Shown piece after piece: positions 1 through 9,042 of a stretch of DNA of 64,000 bases. The position numbers and the translations under genes were made by a program. Numbering within the stretch: position 1 is the first letter of the stretch; every line of letters starts with the position of its first letter. Source of the DNA: Candidatus Proelusimicrobium tauri (GTDB lineage Bacteria; Elusimicrobiota; Elusimicrobia; Elusimicrobiales; Elusimicrobiaceae); assembly GCA_002311025.1 (NCBI GenBank), contig DBYY01000003.1, positions 1 to 64,000 of the forward strand, given 5' to 3'. The notes below the pieces were generated by a model. The model did no database searches. It had not been told where the DNA came from and was given only the letters and a program-made list of their open reading frames with translations.

Positions 1-456
1 AAAACATCAGGGTATTATGGTGCTACAGTAGAAGGAACAAGTTATATAACAGGATACTGCTGGTGCCCGACAGGTACAGGTCCTAGATCAAGCGATTCTT
101 ATCAAGGTACAGTAATTAATGCAACGTGTGCATGTCCGACGGGAACAGTTTGGTATGATTCTACCAATACTTGCCGTAAATGCCCGCCCGGCAGCACATG
201 GGATGAACATTGCGGAACCTGCTTATGCGACCAGACTGACGGTTACTCAACATGGGGACCTTATGACCAAACCAACGGTTGCACGCAAAAGATGTGTAAA
301 GGTGCAGGTTACTTTGATACCAATACTTGCAGTTGCGGCTGCTTAGTATCAGATACGGAATATGATAGTGACCTTGAATGTTGCCGCTGCCCTGCCCAAG
401 CAGGTATCAACCACGATGCAAACCACGATATTAACGGTTGTTACATCGGCAATTAA
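1..456 (+). CDS. Cys-rich repeat protein, C-terminal fragment
   Basis: Frame 1 is open from the window edge to a TAA at 454-456, giving 151 residues of an N-terminally cut protein. It is very rich in Cys (about 20), in short units such as CxCPTGT, CRKCPPGS and CSCGC spaced about 10-20 residues apart, with many Gly, Thr and Asp. That pattern fits an extracellular disulfide-bonded repeat protein (EGF-like or granulin-like spacing), but I do not recognise a named family. A strong hairpin follows directly, so this is the true 3' end of a transcription unit. The missing N-terminus would show whether it is secreted or pilin-like. Confidence 0.8.
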   Translation, partial: KTSGYYGATVEGTSYITGYCWCPTGTGPRSSDSYQGTVINATCACPTGTVWYDSTNTCRKCPPGSTWDEHCGTCLCDQTDGYSTWGPYDQTNGCTQKMCKGAGYFDTNTCSCGCLVSDTEYDSDLECCRCPAQAGINHDANHDINGCYIGN

Positions 457-481
457 TAGCAAATAAAAAGAAGTAAATTTC

Positions 482-517
482 CCCCCGCTTTCTTTTAGAG
501 AGCGGGGGTTTTGTTTA
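482..517 (+). terminator. Rho-independent terminator
   Basis: A GC-rich stem of CCCCCGCT against AGCGGGGG with a short AT-rich loop is followed by a T-rich run. It lies 26 bases after the stop of the Cys-rich gene. Confidence 0.85.
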
Positions 518-587
518 TAATAACAAAGCAAACAATAATTTGTATAATAAAAGTAGCAGTAATCTACACAAAAAGGAAATAAACAAT

Positions 588-1082
588 ATGAAAAACAGTC
601 ATAAACTTTTTAATTCTATGGCGCAACTTGTTGCCCAGCAATCTACTTGTTGCCGTCTTAAAGTCGGTGCGGTTTTGGTTAAAGATAATAGGGTTATCAG
701 TATGGGTTTTAACGGGGTAGCCAGCAAACAGGAACATTGCGAAGATATTTTTAAGAAAATTTACGAAGAAAAATATAAAAACCAATTTGCCACCCTTGAA
801 GATTTTTTAAAGAGTAAAGAGTTTTATGATATGCACGGCCAATTTTCAAATGATAATGAACTTCACGCCGAGCAGAACGCCATTTTATTTGCGGCCAAAA
901 ACGGCATTTCAACAAAGGGTGCGCATATTTATGTAACACTTTCCCCTTGCACTCATTGTGCCAAAATTATTACTGCCGCCGGTATAGAAAAAGTTTATTT
1001 TAGCGAACTTTATGACCGTTCCCAAGAAGGTGTAAATTTATTGAAGAAAAATAATATTCCTTGTGAACAATTAAAGTTCTAA
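588..1082 (+). CDS. Deoxycytidylate (dCMP) deaminase family protein
   Basis: A 164-residue zinc deaminase of the cytidine/deoxycytidylate deaminase superfamily, predicted to convert dCMP to dUMP for dTTP synthesis. The zinc motifs are visible: HAEQNA (His ligand and catalytic Glu) and SPCTHC (the PCxxC ligands). The insertion between the N-terminal strand and the HAE motif, with extra Cys and His residues, is typical of ComEB/dCMP deaminases rather than short cytidine deaminases. I chose the ATG at 588 because AAAAGGA lies just upstream; the ORF extends to 540 but without a ribosome site. A TATAAT at 543-548 is a likely -10. A bidirectional hairpin follows the gene. Confidence 0.88.
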   Translation: MKNSHKLFNSMAQLVAQQSTCCRLKVGAVLVKDNRVISMGFNGVASKQEHCEDIFKKIYEEKYKNQFATLEDFLKSKEFYDMHGQFSNDNELHAEQNAILFAAKNGISTKGAHIYVTLSPCTHCAKIITAAGIEKVYFSELYDRSQEGVNLLKKNNIPCEQLKF

Positions 1083-1106
1083 ATAAAATTGTTTTATCGC
1101 AAAATA

Positions 1107-1140
1107 AAACCCTCTACCTAAAAAGCAGAGGGTTTTTATT
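1107..1140. terminator. Bidirectional terminator between convergent genes
   Basis: AAACCCTCT pairs with AGAGGGTTT, with A-rich sequence on the left and T-rich on the right. It can serve both the deaminase gene (plus) and the YfgM-like gene (minus). Confidence 0.85.
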
Positions 1141-1157
1141 TTTAAACTTTAAGTAAA

Positions 1158-1787
1158 TTATTTTAAAGTCCTTATTTTATTTTCGGCAAAAGCGGCATTA
1201 TAGCCGGTAGGTTCTTGTTGAATAATTTGTTTGTAAACTTCTTTTGCTTCATTTGTTTTACCGCTTAACTCAAGAGCAAGAGCCTTGTTTAACAAAACTT
1301 GGGTAAAGGCATAATGAGTGCCGTGGTTTTTTGCAAAATCATCTGCTAAAGAAATAACCTCGTCATATTGATTTTGTGCAAGTTTTGCAACCACTAAAGC
1401 GGCTTTAGCCAAGGGTTCAAATTCTTTAACTTGGGCGGCTTGGATATAAAAATCTTCGGCTTTTTTATAGTCTTGTTTTGACCAATAAAATTCGCCAAGC
1501 ATTAAAGCACCTTGTGCAGCAGGAATAGTATTTTTGTTTTGGTTAACAAAAGTTTCCAAAGCAGAAAAATTAGAAGCATTTTCGCTCTGAGCAACTGCAT
1601 ATTGCGCAATGAAGAAATCTTCCCACAATTTTTGATGCTTATTTTCTAGGGAACTTTGCACTCCGCAGATAATTGCTATAAGTGCAATAACACAGACCAC
1701 ACCGATTAGGATGGGTTTTCTGTTGTCTTTAATGAATAAAACGGCTTTATCAATAATGCCTTGATTTTGTTTGTTATTTTTTGTCAT
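1158..1787 (-). CDS. YfgM/TPR-like membrane-anchored protein
   Basis: 209 residues. The N-terminus is short, basic and cytoplasmic, followed by one membrane helix at about residues 24-46 and then an Ala-rich helical region with TPR-like periodicity (about 60-205). This matches the YfgM/UPF0070 architecture, an inner-membrane protein whose periplasmic TPR domain works near the SecYEG/PpiD chaperone pathway. Function is inferred from architecture only. It is the first gene upstream of a convergent terminator and is separated from the barrel gene by a terminator, so it is probably transcribed alone. Confidence 0.65.
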   Translation of the reverse strand: MTKNNKQNQGIIDKAVLFIKDNRKPILIGVVCVIALIAIICGVQSSLENKHQKLWEDFFIAQYAVAQSENASNFSALETFVNQNKNTIPAAQGALMLGEFYWSKQDYKKAEDFYIQAAQVKEFEPLAKAALVVAKLAQNQYDEVISLADDFAKNHGTHYAFTQVLLNKALALELSGKTNEAKEVYKQIIQQEPTGYNAAFAENKIRTLK

Positions 1788-1800
1788 ATACTTTATTATA

Positions 1801-1834
1801 CAAAAAAAACGGCTCTCGGTTAAGAGAGCCGTTC
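1801..1834 (-). terminator. Terminator of the outer-membrane barrel gene
   Basis: AACGGCTCTC pairs with GAGAGCCGTT. Read on the minus strand the stem is followed by eight T residues. It sits directly after the stop of the barrel gene at 1858. Confidence 0.85.
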
Positions 1835-1857
1835 TAATGTAGAATTTAACTTATTAA

Positions 1858-2976
1858 TTAGAATTTAATTAACATGCCGAGTTGGCCGACATAGAAATCA
1901 TCTTCATCACCAGTAATGTTGGTTACAACACCACCGCCTAAAGTGAAGGATACATAGTCGTTATGTTGGTAGATGGCTTTCAAATCAAATTCGTTGCCAA
2001 GCCAATCTCTATCTTCTTCAGCATTTAAGTAATCAAATGCAAAGGTAACTTTTTCTAAAGATTTGAAACCAAAGTCAATACCTGCATTGAAAACTCTCCA
2101 GTCTTCACCGGTCATAGAAAGAGGTCCAACAAGATTTCCAAAAGCAATACCGGGGGCATAGTTACCAGCGGCGAAGAAATCTTTTTCGCTGATGTAATAG
2201 GAAAGTCTGGGGGTTAAAGAAATGGCTTCTGCATCAAGATTTAAAGCAGCATCTGCTTTTAACATCCAACCAGCATTGTTGTAACTGAAGACACCATTTT
2301 CATAGTTCTTAGCATATTCAACACCAAGTTTTGTACCTTCGTTTTGATAGGCAAGTTTGCCACCCCAAATACCTTGGTGGTCGCTTCCGCTTGCATCATA
2401 CCAGTAAATACCAGCAACTAAATTGTTGGTGAAGGCATAGTCTAAGGTTAAACCTGTGAGTCTGTCATCGGAACCATCAGAAATTTGAGCATAGAAAGCA
2501 GAAAGTGCTAAAGATTCACCTTGATAGGTAAGTAAAGCACCATCCATAGACATAGTAGGTAAGAAAGCAATATTTGCATAGTTACCGTGTCTAGGACCGA
2601 TATACATTACAGGGCTATCTTCATTGCCATAGAATTGGCGGCCGATTTTGGCTTCTAAAGCACCAAAAAGATTGCTGACAACAACGTTTGCTTCAGCAAC
2701 TTCAATTTGGTTTAAATATGTATCAACGACGTCACCGTTTGTATCTTGCCAAACATTGTTATAAGCGAAGGTTAAGTTTGCGCGAACGTCTTCAACGAGA
2801 TCTGCGCTAACACCGAATAAAACTCTGTTTGCAACAGATTTGTCACCGGCATCTTCGGTTTGAGTAAAGCCGATGGTTTCAATTTCACCATAAGTTTCTA
2901 CATTGCTAAGAACATTACCTGCAAATGCGGGAACTGCAAAAGCAACTGCAAGTAATAAAGCTAGTGTCTTCTTCAT
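1858..2976 (-). CDS. Outer-membrane beta-barrel porin-like protein
   Basis: 372 residues from the ATG at 2976, which has GGAGG 8 bases upstream; an in-frame upstream ATG overlaps that ribosome site. The N-terminus is a clear signal peptide (MKKTLALLLAVAF...AFAG). The rest is alternating amphipathic strands with many Tyr, Asp and Asn, ending in ...GMLIKF, the terminal aromatic residue used for BAM-dependent insertion. It is predicted to be a general diffusion porin. No family signature is strong enough for a substrate. It has its own strong promoter and terminator, as expected of an abundant surface protein. Confidence 0.75.
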   Translation of the reverse strand: MKKTLALLLAVAFAVPAFAGNVLSNVETYGEIETIGFTQTEDAGDKSVANRVLFGVSADLVEDVRANLTFAYNNVWQDTNGDVVDTYLNQIEVAEANVVVSNLFGALEAKIGRQFYGNEDSPVMYIGPRHGNYANIAFLPTMSMDGALLTYQGESLALSAFYAQISDGSDDRLTGLTLDYAFTNNLVAGIYWYDASGSDHQGIWGGKLAYQNEGTKLGVEYAKNYENGVFSYNNAGWMLKADAALNLDAEAISLTPRLSYYISEKDFFAAGNYAPGIAFGNLVGPLSMTGEDWRVFNAGIDFGFKSLEKVTFAFDYLNAEEDRDWLGNEFDLKAIYQHNDYVSFTLGGGVVTNITGDEDDFYVGQLGMLIKF

Positions 2977-3025
2977 TATTTTTTCCTCCATTAGTTTTTC
3001 AACTAAGTTTATGAACTACTCTTTT

Positions 3026-3054
3026 AGTTTATAAAAGAAATTTTATGATGTCAA
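3026..3054 (-). promoter_or_regulatory. Sigma70-type promoter of the porin gene
   Basis: On the minus strand TTGACA (3049-3054), a 17-base spacer and TAAACT (3026-3031) stand about 50 bases before the start codon. Confidence 0.75.
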
Positions 3055-3172
3055 GATTTTTTTTTATATTTTTTAGAAAACTGTTGCTTTTTAAAAAAAT
3101 TTTTGTAAAATTGCGCGCCCACTACTTTTACCTATTACACGGATAGACTGTTTTTAGACCGACAATTATAGG

Positions 3173-3202
3173 TTGACAAATTTAAAAATAAGAGTATATA
3201 AT
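3173..3202 (+). promoter_or_regulatory. Sigma70-type promoter
   Basis: TTGACA (3173-3178), an 18-base spacer and TATAAT (3197-3202) lie 19 bases ahead of the ATG at 3222, with GGAGG at 3212-3216. The rest of the 3055-3172 intergenic stretch is AT-rich and holds nothing else I can name. Confidence 0.85.
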
Positions 3203-3221
3203 TAAGTATGCGGAGGTTTTT

Positions 3222-4292
3222 ATGAAAAAGATTACAATATTAATATTATTCTTTTTTGTTTTCGTTAGTTTTGCACATAGCGAAAATTTTATTGAACAGG
3301 AAGAATTAAAAAAGGTACTTGCTCAAACTTTTGAAAAGCAAAAACAAAAAGAAGAACAGAGCAATAAAGAATTAAGAAAACGATTATCAAATATTATGAG
3401 ACGTTATAAATATATTCCGGAAGTTTCGGATTATATTTATAAAAGCGTAAAGAGCAATCCTAATTGGATGATAAAAAATATTGTTTTTTGGGAATCAAAT
3501 AATCCGAGTGATAAAACTGTGCCTTGGCTTAAAATTATTTCTTCTGACGGCGAGCGTACTTTTAACATAGATAAACAGAATAGAGATAAATTAGAGAATG
3601 CAAGGATATTAGACTATTTGTGGCATAATCCGAAATATTTTGACGAGGTTTCTTCCGCAAGAGAACAATTATTTAAAGATATGCGCCACGAGGCATTGGG
3701 CTTTCTTAAAGATCTTCCCCCCTCTTTTGGTTTAAACGAGAAAGGGTATTATGGAGAAGATTATAATGATAAAGGCGAGCGTATTATAAAGTATTATCCT
3801 CCTGATTATGTGGCAAGTTTTTCTTTTGCTCCGTATGGAAGTGAGGACTGGTGGTGGAAACTATCCCCCAAGTGCGAACATACTTTATGGTATTTGGATT
3901 TAGAGGTACGTGAGGCCGGTATGTCAATGGTTCAAGATGATACTTATAAGTATAAATGTGAACAAATATATTATGAACCCGGCTTGTTTACTTTTAAAGA
4001 AAAAAAGGCCGAAGTTTATGCTAGTATCCAGAATCAACATACTACCTTATATATGATATCTTCCGGTGATAAAGATTTTAAAGATGGCATTCCTTTAAAT
4101 TTTTGGCCCTTAGCAAAATGGGCTAATCAGTTAAATTGTGCAGATGATTATATTTACTATTTCGCTAACCACAATAAATCTAATCGCGTACAAAGCAAAT
4201 TGCCTTTTAAGTTTAAGAAATATAAAACTTATAGGATAAATGACTATATTAAAGATCCTAAATTTAAGTGTATAGAAGGCTATTTGTTCTGA
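3222..4292 (+). CDS. Secreted protein of unknown function
   Basis: 356 residues. The signal peptide (MKKITILILFFFVFVSFAHSE) is followed by a Lys/Glu-rich helical segment (about 22-65) and a mixed domain rich in Trp, Tyr and Lys, including a W-rich stretch EDWWWKLSPKCEHTLWYLDLE around residue 210. I recognise no family. It has a consensus promoter and its own terminator and is not coupled to its neighbours. It is probably periplasmic or surface-exposed. Cys residues near 220, 246, 307 and 350 may form disulfides. Confidence 0.7.
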   Translation: MKKITILILFFFVFVSFAHSENFIEQEELKKVLAQTFEKQKQKEEQSNKELRKRLSNIMRRYKYIPEVSDYIYKSVKSNPNWMIKNIVFWESNNPSDKTVPWLKIISSDGERTFNIDKQNRDKLENARILDYLWHNPKYFDEVSSAREQLFKDMRHEALGFLKDLPPSFGLNEKGYYGEDYNDKGERIIKYYPPDYVASFSFAPYGSEDWWWKLSPKCEHTLWYLDLEVREAGMSMVQDDTYKYKCEQIYYEPGLFTFKEKKAEVYASIQNQHTTLYMISSGDKDFKDGIPLNFWPLAKWANQLNCADDYIYYFANHNKSNRVQSKLPFKFKKYKTYRINDYIKDPKFKCIEGYLF

Positions 4293-4311
4293 TTTGTAAA
4301 GAAAAAATATA

Positions 4312-4347
4312 AAAGAACCGGATATATAGAGTATTCGGTTCTTTTTT
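4312..4347 (+). terminator. Rho-independent terminator
   Basis: AAGAACCGGATA pairs imperfectly with TATTCGGTTCTT and is followed by a T run, 20 bases after the stop of the unknown secreted protein. Confidence 0.8.
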
Positions 4348-4382
4348 TAGTTTGTTTAGTCTTTTTTTGCTAAAATAATTTT

Positions 4383-5288
4383 ATGAATAAAGATATTTTA
4401 AAAACTATCGGCAATACGCCACTTGTAAAAACAAGTGATAAAAATATTTTTGCTAAACTTGAATATTTTAATCCTTCCGGCTCGGTTAAAGACAGAGCCG
4501 CTTTCAATATCTTAAATACCGCTTTTAAACGCAAACTTATTAATAAGAATACTATTATAATAGAGGCAACAAGCGGTAATATGGGTATTTCGCTTGCTTT
4601 TGTTTCTAGTGCTTTAGGTCTTAATTTTTGCGCCGTCATGCCGGAAAATATGACTATTGAAAGACGCAAATTAATTAGCGCTTACGGTGCAAAAATAATT
4701 TTGACACCGGCCAAAGATGGTATGAAAGGTTCTGTTTTAAAAGCAGAAAAACTTGCCCAAGATTATAAAAAGAAAGGTAAAAAAGTTTTTATTCCAAGTC
4801 AGTTTGAAAACATCTTAAACCCTCTCGCCCACACACAAACCGCAAAAGAAATTTTAAAAGATACAGCCGGCAAAGTTAACGTCGTTTTTGCTGGTATAGG
4901 TAGTGGCGGAACCGCTAGCGGTGTTGGCAGATATCTTAAAAAGATTAATCCCAAAATTAAAATTATCGGCGTAGAACCAAAAGAAAGCCCCCTTTTAACA
5001 AAAGGTATTGCCGGTCCGCATAAAATACAGGGTATCGGCGCAAACTTTGTGCCGCGTATTTTAGATTTAAGAGTAATAGACAAGATTGTTGATATAAGTT
5101 CAGAAGATGCTTTTAAAACCGCAAGAAAACTTGCAAAAGAAGGTCTTTTTGTAGGAATATCCTCCGGTGCGGTTTTTAAAGCGGCAAAAGATTATGCAAA
5201 GAAAAATAAAAATGCCAAAATTGTTGCTATCTTGCCAGATGGCGGCGCAAGGTATCTTTCGGGAGATTTATTTAATGAAAATATTTAA
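4383..5288 (+). CDS. cysK: Cysteine synthase (O-acetylserine sulfhydrylase)
   Basis: 301 residues, fold type II PLP enzyme that makes cysteine from O-acetylserine and sulfide. Visible motifs are the PLP lysine in SGSVKDRA (Lys36), the substrate loop TSGNMG, the phosphate-binding GSGGTASG and GISSGA near the C-terminus. It overlaps the serine acetyltransferase gene by 14 bases, so the two steps of cysteine synthesis are translated together. A TAAAAT -10 at about 4370 lies so close to the ATG that the transcript may have almost no leader, and there is no clear ribosome site. Confidence 0.92.
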   Translation: MNKDILKTIGNTPLVKTSDKNIFAKLEYFNPSGSVKDRAAFNILNTAFKRKLINKNTIIIEATSGNMGISLAFVSSALGLNFCAVMPENMTIERRKLISAYGAKIILTPAKDGMKGSVLKAEKLAQDYKKKGKKVFIPSQFENILNPLAHTQTAKEILKDTAGKVNVVFAGIGSGGTASGVGRYLKKINPKIKIIGVEPKESPLLTKGIAGPHKIQGIGANFVPRILDLRVIDKIVDISSEDAFKTARKLAKEGLFVGISSGAVFKAAKDYAKKNKNAKIVAILPDGGARYLSGDLFNENI

Positions 5289-5904
5289 ACTAATTAAACA
5301 AGAAATTAAAACTATCAAGGCAAAAGACCCCGCCGCCAAAAGCACGCTTGAAATTGTGCTACTCTATCAGGGCTTTCACGCTTTAATTTTGCACCGTTTG
5401 GCGCACAAGTTATATAAAATGAAAATTCCTTTTTTACCAAGATTTATCAGCCAATTTTCCCGCTTTATAACAGGTATAGAAATACACCCCGGTGCCAGTA
5501 TCGGCAAGAACTTTTTTATTGACCACGGCATGGGCGTTGTTATCGGTGAAACTGCTATTATCGGCGATAACTGCCTCGTTTATCAGGGTGTAACCCTTGG
5601 CGGAACAGGCAAAGAACAAGGCAAACGTCACCCGACAATCGGCAATAATGTAACACTTGGTGCCGGTGCAATTTTGCTTGGAAATATAACGATAGGCGAT
5701 AATTCAAATGTCGGCGCGGGTTCTGTGGTTATAAAGTCTGCAAAGGAAAATTCTACTTTAGTCGGCGTTCCTGCAAGAGTCGTTAAAGAAAAGAACTTTG
5801 TGCAAGGCAAGTTAATGCACAATAAAATACCGGATCCTGTTTCCGTTGAAATAGAATTTCTTAAAAGCGAAATTGAAATCCTTAAAAAAGCAATTTCTAA
5901 ATAA
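5275..5904 (+). CDS. cysE: Serine O-acetyltransferase
   Basis: 209 residues from the ATG at 5275, inside the end of cysK and with GGGAG upstream; the longer open frame to 5167 only shadows cysK. It acetylates serine with acetyl-CoA to supply CysK. The N-terminal helical part (1-65) leads into a left-handed beta helix of hexapeptide repeats (about 65-160) with the DHGMGVVIGET and GGTGKEQGKRHPTIG motifs that carry catalytic Asp and His residues. This is the short CysE type found in many bacteria. The C-terminal helix may bind CysK as in the cysteine synthase complex (inference). Confidence 0.93.
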   Translation: MKIFKLIKQEIKTIKAKDPAAKSTLEIVLLYQGFHALILHRLAHKLYKMKIPFLPRFISQFSRFITGIEIHPGASIGKNFFIDHGMGVVIGETAIIGDNCLVYQGVTLGGTGKEQGKRHPTIGNNVTLGAGAILLGNITIGDNSNVGAGSVVIKSAKENSTLVGVPARVVKEKNFVQGKLMHNKIPDPVSVEIEFLKSEIEILKKAISK

Positions 5905-5962
5905 ATTTGCCGTCATAAAAAAATAACTCTAAAAATGCTAAAATGTATTTTAGAGTGGTTTT

Positions 5963-7138
5963 ATGGCAAATTTAAGTTTTTCCTATTCTAAAATGAGCAC
6001 TTATAAAGAGTGCCCGCAAAAATATAAATTCCGCTATATCTTAAAAATACCGGAAAAGCCGAAATATTATTTTGCTTTCGGTACGGCTTTGCACAAAGTT
6101 ATGGAATTTATGTATGCCAACTTAAAACCGCCTTTTCCCCCGCTTGAAGAAACCCTTAAATTTTTTAGACTTGATTGGCAAAAAACTTCTTTTGCCGAGA
6201 AAGGCTATGCCAGCGCCCAAAAAGAACTTGAGGGTTACGAAGAAGGCGTAAAAATTATTGAGGCCTATTACAAAAAGCACGAAAAAGATATTTTTAATCC
6301 CCTTTCAACAGAGTTTAGAACAACGCAAGAAGTTGACGGACTTTCAATAATAAGTATCGTCGATAGAATTGATTATCTTGGCGAGGGTAAAGTTTCCATT
6401 TTAGACTATAAAACCGGCAAAACAGTTAAAAGAGAGCCGGACCAACTTTTGATGTATCAAAAATTAATGAGCCAAAGTCCACAACTTTTGAAACTTGTCC
6501 AAACAAAAGATCCTTCTGTGGAAAAAGTTGATGTGGCAAATTTACTTTTTTATTACTTGCCTAAACTTGATGAGCAAATTTATACCCCCGCCCCAAAAGA
6601 GGAAATTGATATTTTTTGGCAAGGCGTTTTAAAAGTAGCAGATAATATCAAAGCGGAAAAGTTTAGCGCAACACCGAGTGAACTTGCCTGTAAGTTTTGC
6701 GATTATAAGGACCTTTGCCCTGTATGGAAAAATAAAAAGGCAGAAGATTTTGCGCAAGTTAACGCAGAAGAAAAATCTTTAAGCCCGCTTGAGGCCCTTG
6801 CTAAAAAAATTGACGAACTTGGCACTTTACAAACAGATTTAACTAAGTTAAAACAAGAAGTTATAAAAGAAATGCAAACCTTGAAACTTCAAAGACATTT
6901 CGGCAAAGAATATAATGTAGTTTTAGACGAACAAGAACATCTTTCTTTTGCCGATGAGCAGGCCGTTATTGACTTGCTTAGAAAAGAAAAACTTTTAAAT
7001 AAAACTTTAGTGCCGACCATTGAAACGATTGAAGATTTATTTAAAAACGAACAAGTTACCTTAGAACAAAAAAAGGCACTTGGCGCACTCGCAAAGAAAA
7101 TTAAAACTTGTGATTTAAAAATTCTAAAAGATATTTAA
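5963..7138 (+). CDS. PD-(D/E)XK nuclease with Fe-S-type cysteines (RecB/AddB family)
   Basis: 391 residues. A RecB-family exonuclease domain occupies about 5-255: the N-terminal SYSKMSTYKECPQKY motif, GTALHKVME, then DRID...SILDYKTGK with the catalytic acid and Lys. Cys17 plus the later CKFCDYKDLCP trio form the four-cysteine pattern that binds [4Fe-4S] in AddB and Cas4 proteins. A Lys/Glu-rich helical tail of about 130 residues follows. No helicase domain is attached and no cas genes are near, so it is a stand-alone nuclease probably used in DNA repair or recombination. A -10-like TAAAAT precedes the ATG at 5963. Confidence 0.85.
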   Translation: MANLSFSYSKMSTYKECPQKYKFRYILKIPEKPKYYFAFGTALHKVMEFMYANLKPPFPPLEETLKFFRLDWQKTSFAEKGYASAQKELEGYEEGVKIIEAYYKKHEKDIFNPLSTEFRTTQEVDGLSIISIVDRIDYLGEGKVSILDYKTGKTVKREPDQLLMYQKLMSQSPQLLKLVQTKDPSVEKVDVANLLFYYLPKLDEQIYTPAPKEEIDIFWQGVLKVADNIKAEKFSATPSELACKFCDYKDLCPVWKNKKAEDFAQVNAEEKSLSPLEALAKKIDELGTLQTDLTKLKQEVIKEMQTLKLQRHFGKEYNVVLDEQEHLSFADEQAVIDLLRKEKLLNKTLVPTIETIEDLFKNEQVTLEQKKALGALAKKIKTCDLKILKDI

Positions 7139-7149
7139 GGAAAGAAAAA

Positions 7150-9042
7150 ATGAAACTATTTAAAAAAGACCCCCGTGCAACATTTAGTTTAGGGTGGATA
7201 GTCTTATCTTTGTTTTTATTTGAATTTATAAGATTTTTATTATTTGTTGTTTATCACTATGTATTTGCTTCCTTAACTACGGGTGAAATTTTAAATTGTC
7301 TCTTAAACGGAATAAGATTTGATATATCAATGATAGCACTTTGTTTAGGGCCGCTTTTAGTTTTGTTTAATATCCCGATAAGAAATAAATATTATGTCAA
7401 AACGGTATCGTTTTTATTATGGGTTGTTTTGTGTTCTTTGTTTATATTTTTGGTAGCGGATTTTATTTATTTTCCCAATGTCAAGCGCCATATATCAGAA
7501 GAAATAATACATGTTCAATCTGATTTGGGTTTTCTTGTTACCTATGCTTTAAAAAGTGCGCTTTTGCCTCTATTGTCTGTTATTGCTCTTTTTGTTACGG
7601 GAGCATATTTTATTTGTAAATTTGCAAATAAAGCCATACAAACAAATATGACTTGGGCGTGGCAAATAGGTAAGTTTGTAGTGCTTACGGCATTTATAGT
7701 TATAGGAATAAGAGGTCATTTAGGTTTTTCAAAAGCACTTGGTATTGCCGATGTGTATAAATATGCAAAAACTTCGCAGGAAGCAACGCTGATGTTAAAC
7801 GGAGCATTTACGGGTTATCATGTTTGGCGCAAAGGCGGAGTAGATATAAAAAACAATTATCCTTTAGATAAAGCAATCAAAAACACACAAGAACTTTTAC
7901 TTGCTAAAAATGAAATTATACCCGACGAAGATTATCCCTTAATGCGTGTGAGTCAAAAGCAAAAAGAACAAAAAAAATTGAACTTTGTTATTGTTATGTT
8001 TGAAGGGTGGAACCCAAATTATATTTTGCCCGAAGTAACACCGAATATGGCACAAATTAAAAAAGAAGGCATCAATTTTACCAACGGTTATGCGGTAGGA
8101 TTAAGAAGTATTTTTGGTTTTTCCGCTATTTTTGCAAGTGTGCCTTTAGTGCCGGGGTTGCCGTTTTTCGGCTATGGTTTGGAGTTGACGACTTTCTCCC
8201 CTCCATTTAAGAATTTTGCCGACAAGGGTTATTACACTTTTTTTGCGCAAACTTCACTTAGACATTCTTACAGATTATGTGCCTTAGCAAATTATTTAGG
8301 CGCTGAGGAAAGTTACGGCTGGGAAGATATTCCTATGATTCTTGATTATATGGAAGAAGCACCTTTCGGATATGATTATGAGTTGTTTCAGTTTGCTGCA
8401 AATAAAATAAAAAATCGCAAACAAGAAAATTTTTATGTCGGTCTTTTTACCGGAATAACCCACGAACCGTGGACCAAAACCCAAGAACGCTTTTTTAAAT
8501 TTGACCAAAACACTTGGGAAGGCGGTTATAAAAATTCTTTATATTATGCCGATTGGGCAATAGGCGAGTTTTTAAAAAGAGCAAAAGAAGACGGCTGGTT
8601 TGATAACACGGTTTTTGTTTTCCTTTCCGACCACAATGACCACAAAGCAAGAGAGGCAAAAGATTCTATAAAAGAAAATTTTCATATCCCTTTAATTATC
8701 TATGCACCTAAAATTTTTGAACCTAAACAAATTGATTATGTGGTTTCACAGACGGACATTGTGCCTACTTTATATAATCTTGCCGGCTTAAATATGCCTT
8801 ACACGGCTTTCGGTAAAGATTTATTTGATAATTCCACGCCCCGTTTTGCTCTTGTTTCAGAAGGCGTTAATGTTGGTATAATAGAAAAAGACGGCGCAAT
8901 TCGTTCCGATAGAAAAAATATTATTGAAGAAGATAAAGACGCAGATAATTTTGATTCTGCTCAGGCGCTTGAAAAATTGCTTTCTCTAGATAAAGCCGCC
9001 TATGAACTTTTACAAAGGAATAAATGGTTTAAAAATGAGTGA
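7150..9042 (+). CDS. LTA synthase-family phosphoglycerol/phosphoethanolamine transferase
   Basis: 630 residues. Five membrane helices (about 13-35, 50-72, 80-102, 130-155, 170-190) precede an extracytoplasmic sulfatase-fold domain (about 275-570). Metal and nucleophile motifs are present: VIVMFEGWNPNY, GLRSIFGFSAI (Ser in the place of the LtaS catalytic Thr) and FLSDHNDHK. The family moves head groups from phospholipids to periplasmic glycans or lipid A. The ATG at 7150 follows an AGGAAAG site 11 bases after the nuclease gene, and the 3' end overlaps the kinase gene by 8 bases. In a Gram-negative cell the acceptor is likely a surface or periplasmic glycan (inference). Confidence 0.82.
   Translation: MKLFKKDPRATFSLGWIVLSLFLFEFIRFLLFVVYHYVFASLTTGEILNCLLNGIRFDISMIALCLGPLLVLFNIPIRNKYYVKTVSFLLWVVLCSLFIFLVADFIYFPNVKRHISEEIIHVQSDLGFLVTYALKSALLPLLSVIALFVTGAYFICKFANKAIQTNMTWAWQIGKFVVLTAFIVIGIRGHLGFSKALGIADVYKYAKTSQEATLMLNGAFTGYHVWRKGGVDIKNNYPLDKAIKNTQELLLAKNEIIPDEDYPLMRVSQKQKEQKKLNFVIVMFEGWNPNYILPEVTPNMAQIKKEGINFTNGYAVGLRSIFGFSAIFASVPLVPGLPFFGYGLELTTFSPPFKNFADKGYYTFFAQTSLRHSYRLCALANYLGAEESYGWEDIPMILDYMEEAPFGYDYELFQFAANKIKNRKQENFYVGLFTGITHEPWTKTQERFFKFDQNTWEGGYKNSLYYADWAIGEFLKRAKEDGWFDNTVFVFLSDHNDHKAREAKDSIKENFHIPLIIYAPKIFEPKQIDYVVSQTDIVPTLYNLAGLNMPYTAFGKDLFDNSTPRFALVSEGVNVGIIEKDGAIRSDRKNIIEEDKDADNFDSAQALEKLLSLDKAAYELLQRNKWFKNE

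Noticed and set aside
540..587. Upstream start for the dCMP deaminase
   Set aside because: It overlaps the likely -10 and has no ribosome site; the ATG at 588 has one and begins the conserved part.
3131..3170. A fourth GGTC-type element before the unknown secreted protein (TAGACTG...TTTAGACCGAC)
   Set aside because: Only TTTAGACC matches; there is no palindrome partner or phased half-site and the promoter has a consensus -35.
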